From F22 sp963678855 (GTDB lineage Bacteria; Bacteroidota; Bacteroidia; Bacteroidales; Bacteroidaceae), in the NCBI GenBank assembly GCA_963678855.1, contig OY787448.1, positions 1,798,001 through 1,862,000 on the forward strand: DNA of 64,000 bases, given 5' to 3'. A program made the position numbers and the translations under genes. The notes below the pieces were generated by a model. The model did not search any database. It saw only the letters and a list, made by a program, of their open reading frames with translations, and was not told the origin of the DNA. Shown in pieces: positions 33,860 to 42,918 of the stretch; position 1 is the stretch's first letter, and every line of letters begins with the position of its first letter.

Positions 33860-35803
33860 ATGACTAAGATAGATTCAAAAATTCCATCGGGCAAACTAGC
33901 CGAGAAATGGACCAATTATAAGAATCACCAGAAGCTGGTCAACCCTGCTAACAAGCGTCGCCTTGATGTAATCGTAGTAGGTACAGGTCTTGCTGGTGCA
34001 TCAGCTGCTGCATCTCTAGGTGAGATGGGCTTCAAGGTGCTTAACTTCTGCATCCAAGATTCACCTCGTCGTGCGCACTCTATTGCTGCACAAGGTGGTA
34101 TCAATGCTGCAAAGAATTATCCAAATGACGGTGACTCTGTATATCGTCTATTCTATGATACAATTAAGGGTGGTGACTACCGTGCACGTGAGGCGAATGT
34201 ATATCGTCTAGCTGAGGTATCTAACTCTATTATCGACCAATGTGTCGCTCAAGGTGTACCTTTCGCTCGCGATTACGGTGGTACTTTGGACAACCGTTCT
34301 TTCGGTGGTGCTCAAGTATCTCGTACTTTCTACGCAAAGGGTCAAACGGGTCAACAATTGCTTCTAGGTGCTTACTCTGCACTTAGCCGTCAAGTAAACA
34401 AGGGTACAGTTGATTTGTACACTCGTTACGAAATGATGGACCTAGTAATGATCGATGGTCGCGCTCGCGGTATCATCGCTCGCAACTTGGTAACTGGTAA
34501 GTTGGAGCGTTTCGCTGCACACGCTGTTGTTATCGGTACTGGTGGTTATGGTAACTCATACTTCCTTTCTACAAACGCAATGTCATGTAACGTATCTGCT
34601 GCTATCCAATGTTATAAAAAGGGTGCTTACTTTGCTAACCCTGCTTATGTACAAATTCACCCAACTTGTATTCCAGTACACGGTGACAAGCAGTCTAAGC
34701 TTACGTTGATGTCTGAGTCTCTTCGTAATGATGGTCGTATCTGGGTTCCTGCTAAGCTAGAGGATGCGCAAGCTATCCAAGCTGGTAAGAAAACAGCCAA
34801 CGATATTCCAGACGAAGATCGTGACTTCTACCTAGAGCGTCGTTATCCTGCATTCGGTAACTTGGTACCTCGTGATGTTGCATCTCGTGCTGCTAAGGAA
34901 CGTTGTGATGCTGGTTTCGGTGTAAACAATACAGGTCTTGCCGTATTCCTTGACTTTAAATATGCAATTGATCGCCTAGGTGCTGATGTCGTTAAGGCAC
35001 GTTACGGTAACCTTTTCCAAATGTATGAAGAGATCACTGACGTTGATCCATATAAGAACCCAATGATGATTTTCCCTGCTATCCACTACACAATGGGTGG
35101 TATCTGGGTTGACTACGAATTGATGACTTCTATTCCTGGTCTATTCGCTATTGGTGAAGCTAACTTCTCTGACCACGGTGCTAACCGTCTTGGTGCATCT
35201 GCATTGATGCAAGGTCTTGCTGATGGTTACTTCGTACTTCCTTATACAATTCAAAACTATCTAGCTGACCAAATTTCTATCCCTCGTTTCAGCGCTGATC
35301 TTCCAGAATTTATGGAAGCTGAAAAGGCTGTACATGACAAGATGAAGCAATTGATGGATATCAAGGGTAAGCGTTCTGTTGATTCTATCCACAAAGAATT
35401 CGGTCTTGTAATGTGGGACTTCGTAGGTATGGCTCGTACGAAAGAAGGTCTTGAAAGTGCAATCACTAAGATGGACGCAATCCGTAAGGAATTCTGGAGT
35501 AACGTATTCATTCCAGGTGAACTTGATGACTTGAATGTAGAGCTTGAAAAAGCACTTCGTCTTGGTGACTTCATCGAAATGGGTCAATTGATGGCTTACG
35601 ATGCACTTAATCGTGAGGAGTCTTGTGGTGGTCACTTCCGTGAAGAATACCAAACTCCAGAGGGTGAAGCTATGCGTAACGATAAAGACTACATGTACGT
35701 ATCTTGCTGGAACTACAAAGGTGAAGGTGTTAAGCCAGAGCTTTTGAAGGAAGAACTAGTATATGAAGAAACAGAGGTGAAAACTCGTAACTACAAAGTT
35801 TAA
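33860..35803 (+). CDS. frdA: Fumarate reductase/succinate dehydrogenase flavoprotein subunit
   Basis: A 647-residue flavoprotein that carries covalent FAD and interconverts fumarate and succinate. The dinucleotide-binding fold (VVGTGLAGASAAASLGEMG), the FAD-attachment His region in RRAHSIAAQGGINAAK and the active-site region with HPTCIP, then HYTMGGIWVDY, are all present. The start ATG at 33860 is used rather than an upstream TTG. The size and sequence fit the Bacteroidetes/epsilonproteobacterial class linked to a di-haem cytochrome. In these bacteria the enzyme mainly reduces fumarate in anaerobic metabolism. Confidence 0.94.
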   Translation: MTKIDSKIPSGKLAEKWTNYKNHQKLVNPANKRRLDVIVVGTGLAGASAAASLGEMGFKVLNFCIQDSPRRAHSIAAQGGINAAKNYPNDGDSVYRLFYDTIKGGDYRAREANVYRLAEVSNSIIDQCVAQGVPFARDYGGTLDNRSFGGAQVSRTFYAKGQTGQQLLLGAYSALSRQVNKGTVDLYTRYEMMDLVMIDGRARGIIARNLVTGKLERFAAHAVVIGTGGYGNSYFLSTNAMSCNVSAAIQCYKKGAYFANPAYVQIHPTCIPVHGDKQSKLTLMSESLRNDGRIWVPAKLEDAQAIQAGKKTANDIPDEDRDFYLERRYPAFGNLVPRDVASRAAKERCDAGFGVNNTGLAVFLDFKYAIDRLGADVVKARYGNLFQMYEEITDVDPYKNPMMIFPAIHYTMGGIWVDYELMTSIPGLFAIGEANFSDHGANRLGASALMQGLADGYFVLPYTIQNYLADQISIPRFSADLPEFMEAEKAVHDKMKQLMDIKGKRSVDSIHKEFGLVMWDFVGMARTKEGLESAITKMDAIRKEFWSNVFIPGELDDLNVELEKALRLGDFIEMGQLMAYDALNREESCGGHFREEYQTPEGEAMRNDKDYMYVSCWNYKGEGVKPELLKEELVYEETEVKTRNYKV

Positions 35804-35811
35804 GAACAACG

Positions 35812-36567
35812 ATGGATAAGAATATATCATTCACGCTGAAAGTTTGGCGTCAGAGAGGCCCTAAGGCCAAGGGAGCATTTGAAAGCTACCCAATGAAGGA
35901 TATCCCAGGCGATACATCTTTCCTAGAGATGCTTGATATCCTTAATGAGCAACTTGTCAATGAAGGCAAGGAGCCAGTAGTATTTGATCACGATTGTCGC
36001 GAAGGTATTTGCGGTATGTGTTCTATGTACATCAATGGTCACCCACACGGACCTGAAGGCGGTGTAACTACATGTCAGCTATTTATGCGTAAGTTCAAGG
36101 ATGGTGATACTATCACTGTTGAACCATGGCGTTCTGCTGGTTTCCCAGTTATCCGTGACTTGATGGTAGATCGTACTGCATTCGATAAGATTATGCAATC
36201 GGGCGGTTATATCAGTGTTAATACTGGTATTAATCAAGAAGCAAATGCACTTCCTATCTCTAAGGATGTAGCTGATGAAGCTATGGATAGCGCATCTTGT
36301 ATCGGTTGTGGTGCTTGTGTTGCAGCATGTAAGAATGGTTCTGCTATGTTGTTCGTGTCAGCTAAGGTAAGCCAATTGAACCTGCTTCCTCAAGGTAAGA
36401 CAGAAGCTAGCCGTCGTGCTAAGGCTATGGTTGCTAAGATGGATGAACTAGGTTTTGGTAACTGTACAAACACTCGTGCTTGTGAAGCTGAATGTCCAAA
36501 GAACATTTCAATCAGCAATATCGCTCGTTTGAACCGCGACTTCATTGTAGCTAAGCTTAAGGACTAA
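35812..36567 (+). CDS. frdB: Fumarate reductase/succinate dehydrogenase iron-sulfur subunit
   Basis: A 251-residue electron-transfer subunit. The N-terminal plant-type 2Fe-2S domain has CREGICGMCSMYING and a later Cys; the C-terminal domain has CIGCGACVAAC for the 4Fe-4S cluster and CTNTRACEAECP for the remaining clusters. It passes electrons between the quinone site in FrdC and FAD in FrdA. It starts 8 bp after frdA and is followed by a terminator. Confidence 0.95.
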   Translation: MDKNISFTLKVWRQRGPKAKGAFESYPMKDIPGDTSFLEMLDILNEQLVNEGKEPVVFDHDCREGICGMCSMYINGHPHGPEGGVTTCQLFMRKFKDGDTITVEPWRSAGFPVIRDLMVDRTAFDKIMQSGGYISVNTGINQEANALPISKDVADEAMDSASCIGCGACVAACKNGSAMLFVSAKVSQLNLLPQGKTEASRRAKAMVAKMDELGFGNCTNTRACEAECPKNISISNIARLNRDFIVAKLKD

Positions 36568-36591
36568 TATCTAGTCTTTACAGAATATATT

Positions 36592-36630
36592 AAGCCTCCA
36601 GATGGTCAAAAGATCATTTGGAGGCTTTCT
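36592..36630 (+). terminator. Terminator of frdCAB
   Basis: AAGCCTCCAGATGGTC pairs with GATCATTTGGAGGCTT through 14 Watson-Crick and two G-T pairs, with a TTTCT tail. Confidence 0.85.
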
Positions 36631-36677
36631 GTTATATTGCACTTTTGCCGTTTTTTGTGCATTTTACTATAGTTTCA

Positions 36678-36709
36678 TTTGTTCCTTTCGTCCAAAACCC
36701 TTACTTTTG
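36678..36709 (+). promoter_or_regulatory. Promoter of the TetR-type gene
   Basis: TTTG (36678-36681), a 20-bp spacer and TACTTTTG (36702-36709). Its position rules out the in-frame start at 36602 and supports ATG 36737, leaving a leader of about 20 nt. Confidence 0.75.
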
Positions 36710-36736
36710 TTTGAATTTCAAAATGTAATCAGACTT

Positions 36737-37387
36737 ATGCCAATCCCTAAAACCAGAGCTAAACTTGTTGATGTAGCCCGCAAGCTATTCGCACGTGTCG
36801 GTGTGGAAAATACTACCATGAATGACATTGCTAAAGCGTCGGGTAAAGGGAGGCGTACTGTATATACTTACTTTAAAAGTAAAGAGGAGTTATATTGGGC
36901 AGTAGTCGAGAGTGAACTTGAGATTCTTTCTGAAATGATGCGTCGTGTATCGCTTAAAAACATACGTCCAGATCAAAAGATTATGGAAATGATTTATACA
37001 CGACTAGATGCTGTTAAAGAAGTGGTACTTCGTAATGGTACACTACGTGCTAACTTTTTCCGTGATATTTGGGGAGTAGAAAAAGTGCGTAAGAAATTTG
37101 ATTTACGTGAGATAGACCTTTTTGAACGTGTGCTTCAGGAGGGGGTTGACATGGGTGTGTTCAATATCAACAATGTGCGTATGACTGCTACTGTGATGCA
37201 TTATTGTGTAAAGGGTATTGAAGTACCTCATATCCGTGGTCAAATTGCTCCAAATGTCGATACAGAACAACGTAAACGTATTGTTGCTGACATGGTGTTG
37301 GGGGCACTTCAACAAACAGATTATGATATGAAAGGTGATGTGCATAATGAGCATAAACAACGTAAACATGTTGGCGGCTTGTTATAA
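36737..37387 (+). CDS. TetR/AcrR-family transcriptional regulator
   Basis: A 216-residue repressor-type protein. The N-terminal helix-turn-helix reads ARKLFARVGVENTTMNDIA followed by GRRTVYTYFKSKEELYWAV. The C-terminal ligand part has no recognisable specificity. It is 47 bp upstream of fabG on the same strand, so it may control fatty acid synthesis or membrane lipid genes; that is inferred from position only. Confidence 0.9.
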   Translation: MPIPKTRAKLVDVARKLFARVGVENTTMNDIAKASGKGRRTVYTYFKSKEELYWAVVESELEILSEMMRRVSLKNIRPDQKIMEMIYTRLDAVKEVVLRNGTLRANFFRDIWGVEKVRKKFDLREIDLFERVLQEGVDMGVFNINNVRMTATVMHYCVKGIEVPHIRGQIAPNVDTEQRKRIVADMVLGALQQTDYDMKGDVHNEHKQRKHVGGLL

Positions 37388-37434
37388 CTGTATACCTAGT
37401 GAAGATTTTAATGAATTAATTATATACGAGAATT

Positions 37435-38181
37435 ATGAAACTACTAGAAGGCAAGACTGCCATTATTACAGGTGCCGCTCGCGGTATTGGAAAAGCTGTA
37501 GCATTGAAGTTTGCTGCACAAGGTGCTAACGTTGCATTTACTGATCTTCAGATTGATGACAATGCTTTGGCTACAGAGAAAGAACTAGAAGCATTTGGTG
37601 TAAAAGCTAAGGGTTATGCTTCAAATGCTGCTGATTTTGAAGATACTGCTCGCGTAGTGAAAGAGATTCACGAAGAGTTTGGTCGTATCGACATCCTAAT
37701 CAACAATGCTGGTATCACTCGTGATGGTTTGATGATGCGTATGTCTGAGCAACAATGGGATATGGTAATCAATGTAAACTTGAAGTCTGCATTTAACTTC
37801 ATCCACGCTTGTACACCTATCATGATGCGTCAAAAAGCTGGTAGCATTATCAACATGAGTAGTGTTGTGGGTGTGTCTGGTAATGCAGGTCAAACAAACT
37901 ACTCTGCATCTAAGGCAGGTATGATTGGTTTGGCTAAGTCTGTTGCTAAGGAACTTGGTTCTCGCGGTATCCGTGCTAATGCTATAGCTCCTGGTTTCAT
38001 CATCACTGAAATGACTGACCAATTGACAGAAGAAGTGAAGAAGGAGTGGGCTAAGAACATTCCACTACGTCGTGGTGGTACTCCAGAGGATGTAGCAAAT
38101 GTTTGCGTATTCCTAGGTTCTGACCTAAGTAGCTATGTAAGCGGTCAAGTGCTTCACTGCTGCGGTGGTATGAACATGTAA
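37435..38181 (+). CDS. fabG: 3-oxoacyl-ACP reductase
   Basis: A 248-residue short-chain dehydrogenase that reduces 3-oxoacyl-ACP with NADPH in fatty acid elongation. Motifs: TGAARGIGKAVAL (cofactor), NNAG, catalytic Ser in INMSSVVG, YSASKAG with the catalytic Tyr and Lys, and the RANAIAPGFIITEMT segment. The next gene follows after 24 bp. The wider SDR family is broad, but length and motifs fit FabG well. Confidence 0.9.
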   Translation: MKLLEGKTAIITGAARGIGKAVALKFAAQGANVAFTDLQIDDNALATEKELEAFGVKAKGYASNAADFEDTARVVKEIHEEFGRIDILINNAGITRDGLMMRMSEQQWDMVINVNLKSAFNFIHACTPIMMRQKAGSIINMSSVVGVSGNAGQTNYSASKAGMIGLAKSVAKELGSRGIRANAIAPGFIITEMTDQLTEEVKKEWAKNIPLRRGGTPEDVANVCVFLGSDLSSYVSGQVLHCCGGMNM

Positions 38182-38205
38182 TTTATTTACTGACCAATAC
38201 TATAT

Positions 38206-38877
38206 ATGACCGTATTATACGAAGATAATCATATTATTATAGTCAATAAAGAGAGTGGGGAGATCGTCCAAGGAGATAAGACAGGCGACACTCCCCTCTC
38301 TGCTACTGTACAGAAATATCTTAAAGATAAGTACAATAAGCCAGGGAATGTCTTTATTGGCGTCACTCACCGATTGGATAGACCAACTAGTGGTATAGTT
38401 GTTTTTGCTAAGACTAGCAAGGCTTTACCTCGTTTAAATAAAATGTTTCAATCGGGAGAAGTACACAAGCGCTATTGGGCCATTGTAGAAAAGCGTCCAG
38501 AGATGGAAACTGGTGAACTAGTGCATTATTTGGTGCGCAACGAGAAGCAGAATAAGAGCTATGCTTACCCGAAAGAAAAGCCACGTAGCAAGAAAGCTAA
38601 ACTTCGCTATGAGCTTATCAACTCTTCTCAGCGTTATCATCTTTTAGAAGTGGAACTGATGACAGGACGTCATCATCAGATACGTTGCCAATTGGCCAAG
38701 ATAGGAAGTGTTATCAAAGGCGATTTGAAGTATGGTGCTTCTCGTAGCAATAAAGATGGGAGCATCTGCTTGCATGCTCGTAGCATAGACTTCATTCATC
38801 CAGTGTCTAAAGAACGCATCCATGTGGTTGCTCCAGTTCCTAAGGAGAATCTCTGGCAAACGTTCGAAACACTGTAA
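38206..38877 (+). CDS. RluA-family pseudouridine synthase
   Basis: A 223-residue RNA pseudouridine synthase. The catalytic motif HRLDRPTSGIVVFAKTSKA contains the Asp nucleophile, and GRHHQIRCQLA is the second conserved block. No S4 domain is present, as in the short RluA/TruC-like members. The target uridine, in rRNA or tRNA, cannot be assigned. It lies between fabG and cvfB. Confidence 0.9.
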   Translation: MTVLYEDNHIIIVNKESGEIVQGDKTGDTPLSATVQKYLKDKYNKPGNVFIGVTHRLDRPTSGIVVFAKTSKALPRLNKMFQSGEVHKRYWAIVEKRPEMETGELVHYLVRNEKQNKSYAYPKEKPRSKKAKLRYELINSSQRYHLLEVELMTGRHHQIRCQLAKIGSVIKGDLKYGASRSNKDGSICLHARSIDFIHPVSKERIHVVAPVPKENLWQTFETL

Positions 38878-38900
38878 TTTTAATTTAAAACAAGACAACT

Positions 38901-39734
38901 ATGAAGTTATCTCTTGGACGATTCAATGCTTTGGAAATAGTCAAAGAAGTTGAGTTCGGTTTATACCTAGATGGTGGCGAAATGGGTGAAATACTTTTGC
39001 CTAAACGATACCAACCTGCCGAGTATGAAATTGGGCAGTTGCTTGATGTTTTTTTATATCTAGACAATGAGGAGCGTTTGATTGCTACCACCTTGACACC
39101 AAAAGTCCAAGTGGGCGAGTTTGCTTGTTTGAAAGTGAATTGGGTCAATGAGCATGGGGCTTTTCTTGATTGGGGCTTGATGAAAGACTTATTTGTTCCT
39201 TTTAGAGAACAAAAGCAACGCATGGAAGTTGATAGATACTACATCGTACATTGCCATGTGGATGAGGATAGTTTCCGCATTATGGGTAGCGCTAAGATTG
39301 ACCGCTATCTGAATGTGGTAGAACCTTCATATAGCTCGGGCGATGAAGTGGATATTCTTATTGTACATGCCACTGAACTTGGCTATAAAGCAATTATTGA
39401 TAATCGCTTCTCAGGCTTAGTCTATAAAAATGAAGTGTTCCGTCCTATTAAGATGGGCGACAGAATGAAAGCATATATCCGTCAAGTGCGTGAGGACGGC
39501 AAGATTGACTTGATGCTTCAACGTCACGGCAAGGCTCAAAGAAGAGAGCTAACCGATGTGGTTATGCAAGCATTAAAAGATGCAGGAGGTTTCCTCCCGT
39601 ACCACGATAAGAGTGATGCAGAAGAAATCTACGAGGAGTTTCAAGTAAGTAAGAAACAATTTAAGCGTGCGCTTAGTGAATTATACAAGCGTCGTAAGAT
39701 TATAATTGAACCGAATGGTATCAAATTAGCCTAA
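38901..39734 (+). CDS. S1-like RNA-binding protein, CvfB family
   Basis: A 277-residue protein with tandem S1-like beta barrels and a C-terminal winged helix, as in CvfB/YitL. Landmarks are the N-terminal GLYLDGGEMGEILLPKRY, the second barrel HGAFLDWGLMKDLFVPFREQ and the third YKAIIDNRFSGLVYKNEVF with KAYIRQVREDGKIDL. The C-terminal KKQFKRALSELYKRRKI helix belongs to the winged helix. It likely binds RNA and modulates expression. Its stop lies two bases from the stop of the convergent kinase-like gene. Confidence 0.88.
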   Translation: MKLSLGRFNALEIVKEVEFGLYLDGGEMGEILLPKRYQPAEYEIGQLLDVFLYLDNEERLIATTLTPKVQVGEFACLKVNWVNEHGAFLDWGLMKDLFVPFREQKQRMEVDRYYIVHCHVDEDSFRIMGSAKIDRYLNVVEPSYSSGDEVDILIVHATELGYKAIIDNRFSGLVYKNEVFRPIKMGDRMKAYIRQVREDGKIDLMLQRHGKAQRRELTDVVMQALKDAGGFLPYHDKSDAEEIYEEFQVSKKQFKRALSELYKRRKIIIEPNGIKLA

Positions 39735-39735
39735 G

Positions 39736-40554
39736 TTAGTTCTTAGGTCTTTTCTTGAAGCCGAGCATGTACTTGAGTTCCCGAGTACGTGCTCGGCTTT
39801 TTAAGAACCCGTCGAGATACCCTAGACCTCTTTTGATAGTCGCTTCCTCATCCCATTCGCGAATCTGTGCATAGCGATGTAACAGATGCTTATAGACGAT
39901 ACGTGGCTTTGTGATACGAACCATGTTTTTCAGACATGTATCCATAGAGATGTTGTCTTGAAACTTTGTACGGTTGATGTCTATACAGGCAAAACGGTAT
40001 TTACCATCACTGTCTTTGTCGTATAGTATGTTGCCTAAGTTGAGATCGCCATGAAGAATGCCTTTTTTATGAAGGTCGGCAAGGAAGTCAGCAAATGCAT
40101 CAATCAGTGCATAGTTATAGTTTTCTACATCGATACCATTCTGAACAATAGTATTGGGTGTAGCGCCTTTAGGATACAGGGTGTCCCAGATAGATGGACG
40201 TGCGTCTTTCAATGAGATGAAGTAGCTGTCTACAAGTCCTGTATTGCTAATTTCAATATAGGCTACTTCTTCAGGAGTGTCGACTTCTACGCTTCGAAAA
40301 CGATGAGCATATTCATAAGCCTTTTGCGCCTTGCTAGGAGTGAAGTATCCATAGGCGATGCGTTGCACAATATTAGGCTTGCGAAAGTGTTTAATGGCAA
40401 AAACAGTACCGTCTTCCATGGTGAAAAACTTAATTTGATTGCGCCCATTATGTACCATTTCACCAGCATCTTTCTGATTAAATAGAGAAGGGATGCTTTG
40501 AATAAAAGATTCGTATTTCTGATATTGAGGTGAGATGACTATTTTTATGCTCAT
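39736..40554 (-). CDS. Lipopolysaccharide kinase-like protein (Kdo/WaaP/InaA family)
   Basis: A 272-residue protein with a minimal eukaryotic-like kinase fold. The catalytic loop HGDLNLGNILYD and the metal-binding Asp in CIDINR are visible, and a Lys-containing strand VFAIKHFRK lies near residue 50. Relatives phosphorylate LPS core heptose or Kdo on the cytoplasmic side of the inner membrane. The ATG at 40554 is used rather than an upstream TTG. A consensus promoter lies 30 bp upstream. The neighbours are lipid A acyltransferase-like and LPS glycosyltransferase genes, which supports a role in LPS. Confidence 0.8.
   Translation of the reverse strand: MSIKIVISPQYQKYESFIQSIPSLFNQKDAGEMVHNGRNQIKFFTMEDGTVFAIKHFRKPNIVQRIAYGYFTPSKAQKAYEYAHRFRSVEVDTPEEVAYIEISNTGLVDSYFISLKDARPSIWDTLYPKGATPNTIVQNGIDVENYNYALIDAFADFLADLHKKGILHGDLNLGNILYDKDSDGKYRFACIDINRTKFQDNISMDTCLKNMVRITKPRIVYKHLLHRYAQIREWDEEATIKRGLGYLDGFLKSRARTRELKYMLGFKKRPKN
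39758..39802 (+). terminator. Terminator of cvfB located inside the convergent kinase-like gene
   Basis: AAGCCGAGCATGTACT pairs with AGTACGTGCTCGGCTT (one T-G mismatch position), with T3-T5 at the end on the + strand. It falls within the last codons of the - strand gene 39736-40554. Confidence 0.75.
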
Positions 40555-40585
40555 TGTCAAGCGAATTTATAATTTATTTAAGTCA

Positions 40586-40617
40586 CAAAGATACGCTTAA
40601 TACCTACTTTGACCAAA
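40586..40617 (-). promoter_or_regulatory. Promoter of the LPS kinase-like gene
   Basis: On the - strand, TTTG (40614-40617), a 20-bp spacer and TATCTTTG (40586-40593). Confidence 0.75.
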
Positions 40618-40657
40618 CTTCTTGTAATTTTCTTTCCTCTATATCCACTGAATACAG

Positions 40658-40665
40658 TATCTTTG
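40658..40665 (+). promoter_or_regulatory. Candidate -7 box of the acyltransferase gene
   Basis: TATCTTTG on the + strand, 56 bp before the start; no clear -33 box. The kinase-like and acyltransferase genes are thus divergently transcribed. Confidence 0.45.
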
Positions 40666-40721
40666 CGTATCAGATAGCGCCGATTGTAGGCCTGTCTCTT
40701 TTCCAATAAAATGATAGCTAT

Positions 40722-41645
40722 ATGAAGAATATTCCTTATTATATCATGCGTTCCATTTTCTATGTGGTCTCATTACTCCCATTTTGGTTTATTTACCTAA
40801 TGGCTGATGTGCTGTGTTTTTTAATTTACCGTGTGGTTGGATATAGAAAGAAAATTGTACGTAAGCATCTAGATGATTGCTTCCCTGATTACACTGTAGA
40901 AAAGCGAAGAAAGATCGAACGAGAATACTTTCGTCTGATGGCCGATTATATCCTAGAAAATATCAAACTGGTACGCATCTCTAAGAAAACGATGATGAAG
41001 CGTATGACTTTTTCGGGAATTCAAGAGATGGAAGAAGTTATGAAGGAACAACCAATTGTACTGGTCTATTTATCTCATATGGGCAATTGGGAATATGTGG
41101 CTTCGCTGAAGTATTGGCTTTCAGAAGATGTGCATGCAGCACAATTATACCATAAGCTTCACAACCCCCATTTCGACCGACTTATGAAAGAAATGCGTGA
41201 GCAATACGGTGGTGAATGCATCTTAATGAAAGACACACTTCGTAGAATATTGGAGTATAAGCGTGAGAATCGCAAAGTTGTTATTGGATTTATAGCCGAC
41301 CAAGTGCCAAGAAATGATAATGTGCATGGCGGTACCATGTTCCTAAATCACGAAACATACTTTGCTTCTGGTGTAGAAAAGATTGCAACCAAACTGAATG
41401 CTCCCGTTGCTTATGCTGAACTAAGCCGTGCTAAGCGAGGTCATTATCATGTGCATTTTTCTATGGTGACTACTTCTCCAAAGGAATATGCTAAAGATGA
41501 ACTGACTAATATCTACGCATCGATGCTAGAAGGTTCAATCCGCAAAGATCCTGCTTTGTGGCTATGGTCTCACCGTAGATGGAAACGTATTCCTGCTCAA
41601 GCTCGAAAGAAGCAAGAGGAGGAAGCACGTCAACAAGAGAATTAA
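40722..41645 (+). CDS. Lysophospholipid/lipid A acyltransferase (LpxL/HtrB family)
   Basis: A 307-residue inner-membrane acyltransferase. One hydrophobic N-terminal segment (IFYVVSLLPFWFIYLMADVL) precedes the catalytic HMGNWE motif, the family's HxxxxE form, and the FIADQVPRN segment. It probably adds a secondary acyl chain to the lipid A precursor. The C-terminal tail is rich in charged residues. The convergent GT90 gene ends 2 bp from its stop. Confidence 0.9.
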   Translation: MKNIPYYIMRSIFYVVSLLPFWFIYLMADVLCFLIYRVVGYRKKIVRKHLDDCFPDYTVEKRRKIEREYFRLMADYILENIKLVRISKKTMMKRMTFSGIQEMEEVMKEQPIVLVYLSHMGNWEYVASLKYWLSEDVHAAQLYHKLHNPHFDRLMKEMREQYGGECILMKDTLRRILEYKRENRKVVIGFIADQVPRNDNVHGGTMFLNHETYFASGVEKIATKLNAPVAYAELSRAKRGHYHVHFSMVTTSPKEYAKDELTNIYASMLEGSIRKDPALWLWSHRRWKRIPAQARKKQEEEARQQEN

Positions 41646-41647
41646 GA

Positions 41648-42696
41648 CTACTCGTATTTAATAGTATAGTCCAGTTGCCCTGTCTTTTCGAAATATTGTT
41701 CAAGAACCATCGCCCCGATTAACTCTTCGTGCTTACTGTTCTTAAATTGTTCGATATATTCATGCGCATGCTCGATGATGGCTTGTGCTTCATCTGGATG
41801 CTCTGTATAATATTGTAACCTCTCTTCCAAATCAGAGTAGTCTTTGGCTATTTTGATATAATGGTAGTTTGGTATTAGCTTGCCTTCCATAAACCATGTC
41901 TCAAATTCAGGCTCTGGCATGACGGCTATAGAGTTTGATGACATGACCCATTTTAAGTTGGTCGCTACATCAACTCCTTCAATACACAATACAAATTTGT
42001 ATTTCAGATGCTCTGGGATGGTCAGTCTGCCAATATTCCATTCTGTCGGCACTTTCTTACCCACACCTGTATTTCCTATATTACATAGAGGATGCCCAAA
42101 GTACATCTCGAAGAACTTACGACGTTTTTCAGTATGTACTACAGCGCGTCCTACTAGCATATCTTCTTTCTCTTCAAATGGCACGGGGTCGTCAATGAAC
42201 AAAAAATGGCGAATATGGTTAAGTTTTAATACCACTGAGTTGCGATTGTCTCCATGGATAGGTCTGCTCTTTACGAGGGCAGGTATAGGAGGCACATCAG
42301 TAACATCGCCAAATCTAGAGGCGATATACAAGTGTTTTTTGAAAAATCGAGCAACTCGGAATGCATCAAAGAAATAGGTTGTCACAGACCCACCTCGGCG
42401 TTTCTGACCTTTTTTCTTTATTTTCTTTCTTGGGCGCCTGAAGTCTTTGAGCACAGTACGTTCCTCGTGTGGAATAGTTACTGTATCATCCAGTTTTATA
42501 TAGTATTTGACACGCTCGAGAATATGTTTTTTCTCCTCGTTGGATAGTTTGTCCCATCTTTTTAATGGTGAACGTGTAGGGAGAAACTTAGCACCAAAAT
42601 AAAAGAAAAATTTTCGATAAAATACAAGAACTTGTTGTGCTTGTACTGCCCTTCTTTGATACTTTGTAAATAGGTACGTTTGACTTCTTTTGTCAT
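41648..42696 (-). pseudogene. GT90-type glycosyltransferase, frameshifted near 42607-42613
   Basis: Reading from ATG 42696 gives MTKEVKRTYLQSIKEG, then the frame ends at a stop shortly after 42607. A one-base shift back at this spot restores the continuation FFFYFGAKFLPTRSPLKRW and then an unbroken frame to 41648, about 349 residues in all, the usual size for Bacteroidetes CAP10/GT90 LPS glycosyltransferases. The downstream part, open from about 42454, has the IEGVDVATNLKWVMSSNS donor-site region. The break lies at A4T5 and equals loss of one A. It may be a null allele, slippage-prone gene, programmed -1 shift or sequence error. Consensus promoter at 42749-42779. Confidence 0.75.
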
Positions 42697-42748
42697 GGGA
42701 GCTGGGTTTAGGAATAAAGTGGTAGACTAGTTGTCAACCATTATTGGA

Positions 42749-42779
42749 CAAAGATACGAACAAATAGTAGAAAAACAAA
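42749..42779 (-). promoter_or_regulatory. Promoter of the GT90 gene
   Basis: On the - strand, TTTG (42776-42779), a 19-bp spacer and TATCTTTG (42749-42756), about 53 bp before ATG 42696. A retained promoter suggests recent or reversible loss of the reading frame. Confidence 0.7.
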
Positions 42780-42824
42780 TCGCACTCAAAGAAGCTCAAA
42801 TACTTAAATGATAGAATAAAGCAC

Positions 42825-42857
42825 TTTGTGACAAGAAAACCAGTGCCAATATCTTTG
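42825..42857 (+). promoter_or_regulatory. Orphan + strand promoter
   Basis: TTTG (42825-42828), a 21-bp spacer and TATCTTTG (42850-42857). It points into the gene-free stretch that contains the palindromic modules and ends at a strong terminator. Confidence 0.55.
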
Positions 42858-42918
42858 TTATTGCACTCCGAGATTGTGGTGTTAAGGTTCTAGCTTTTGT
42901 TTGTGTCCATGTAACACG

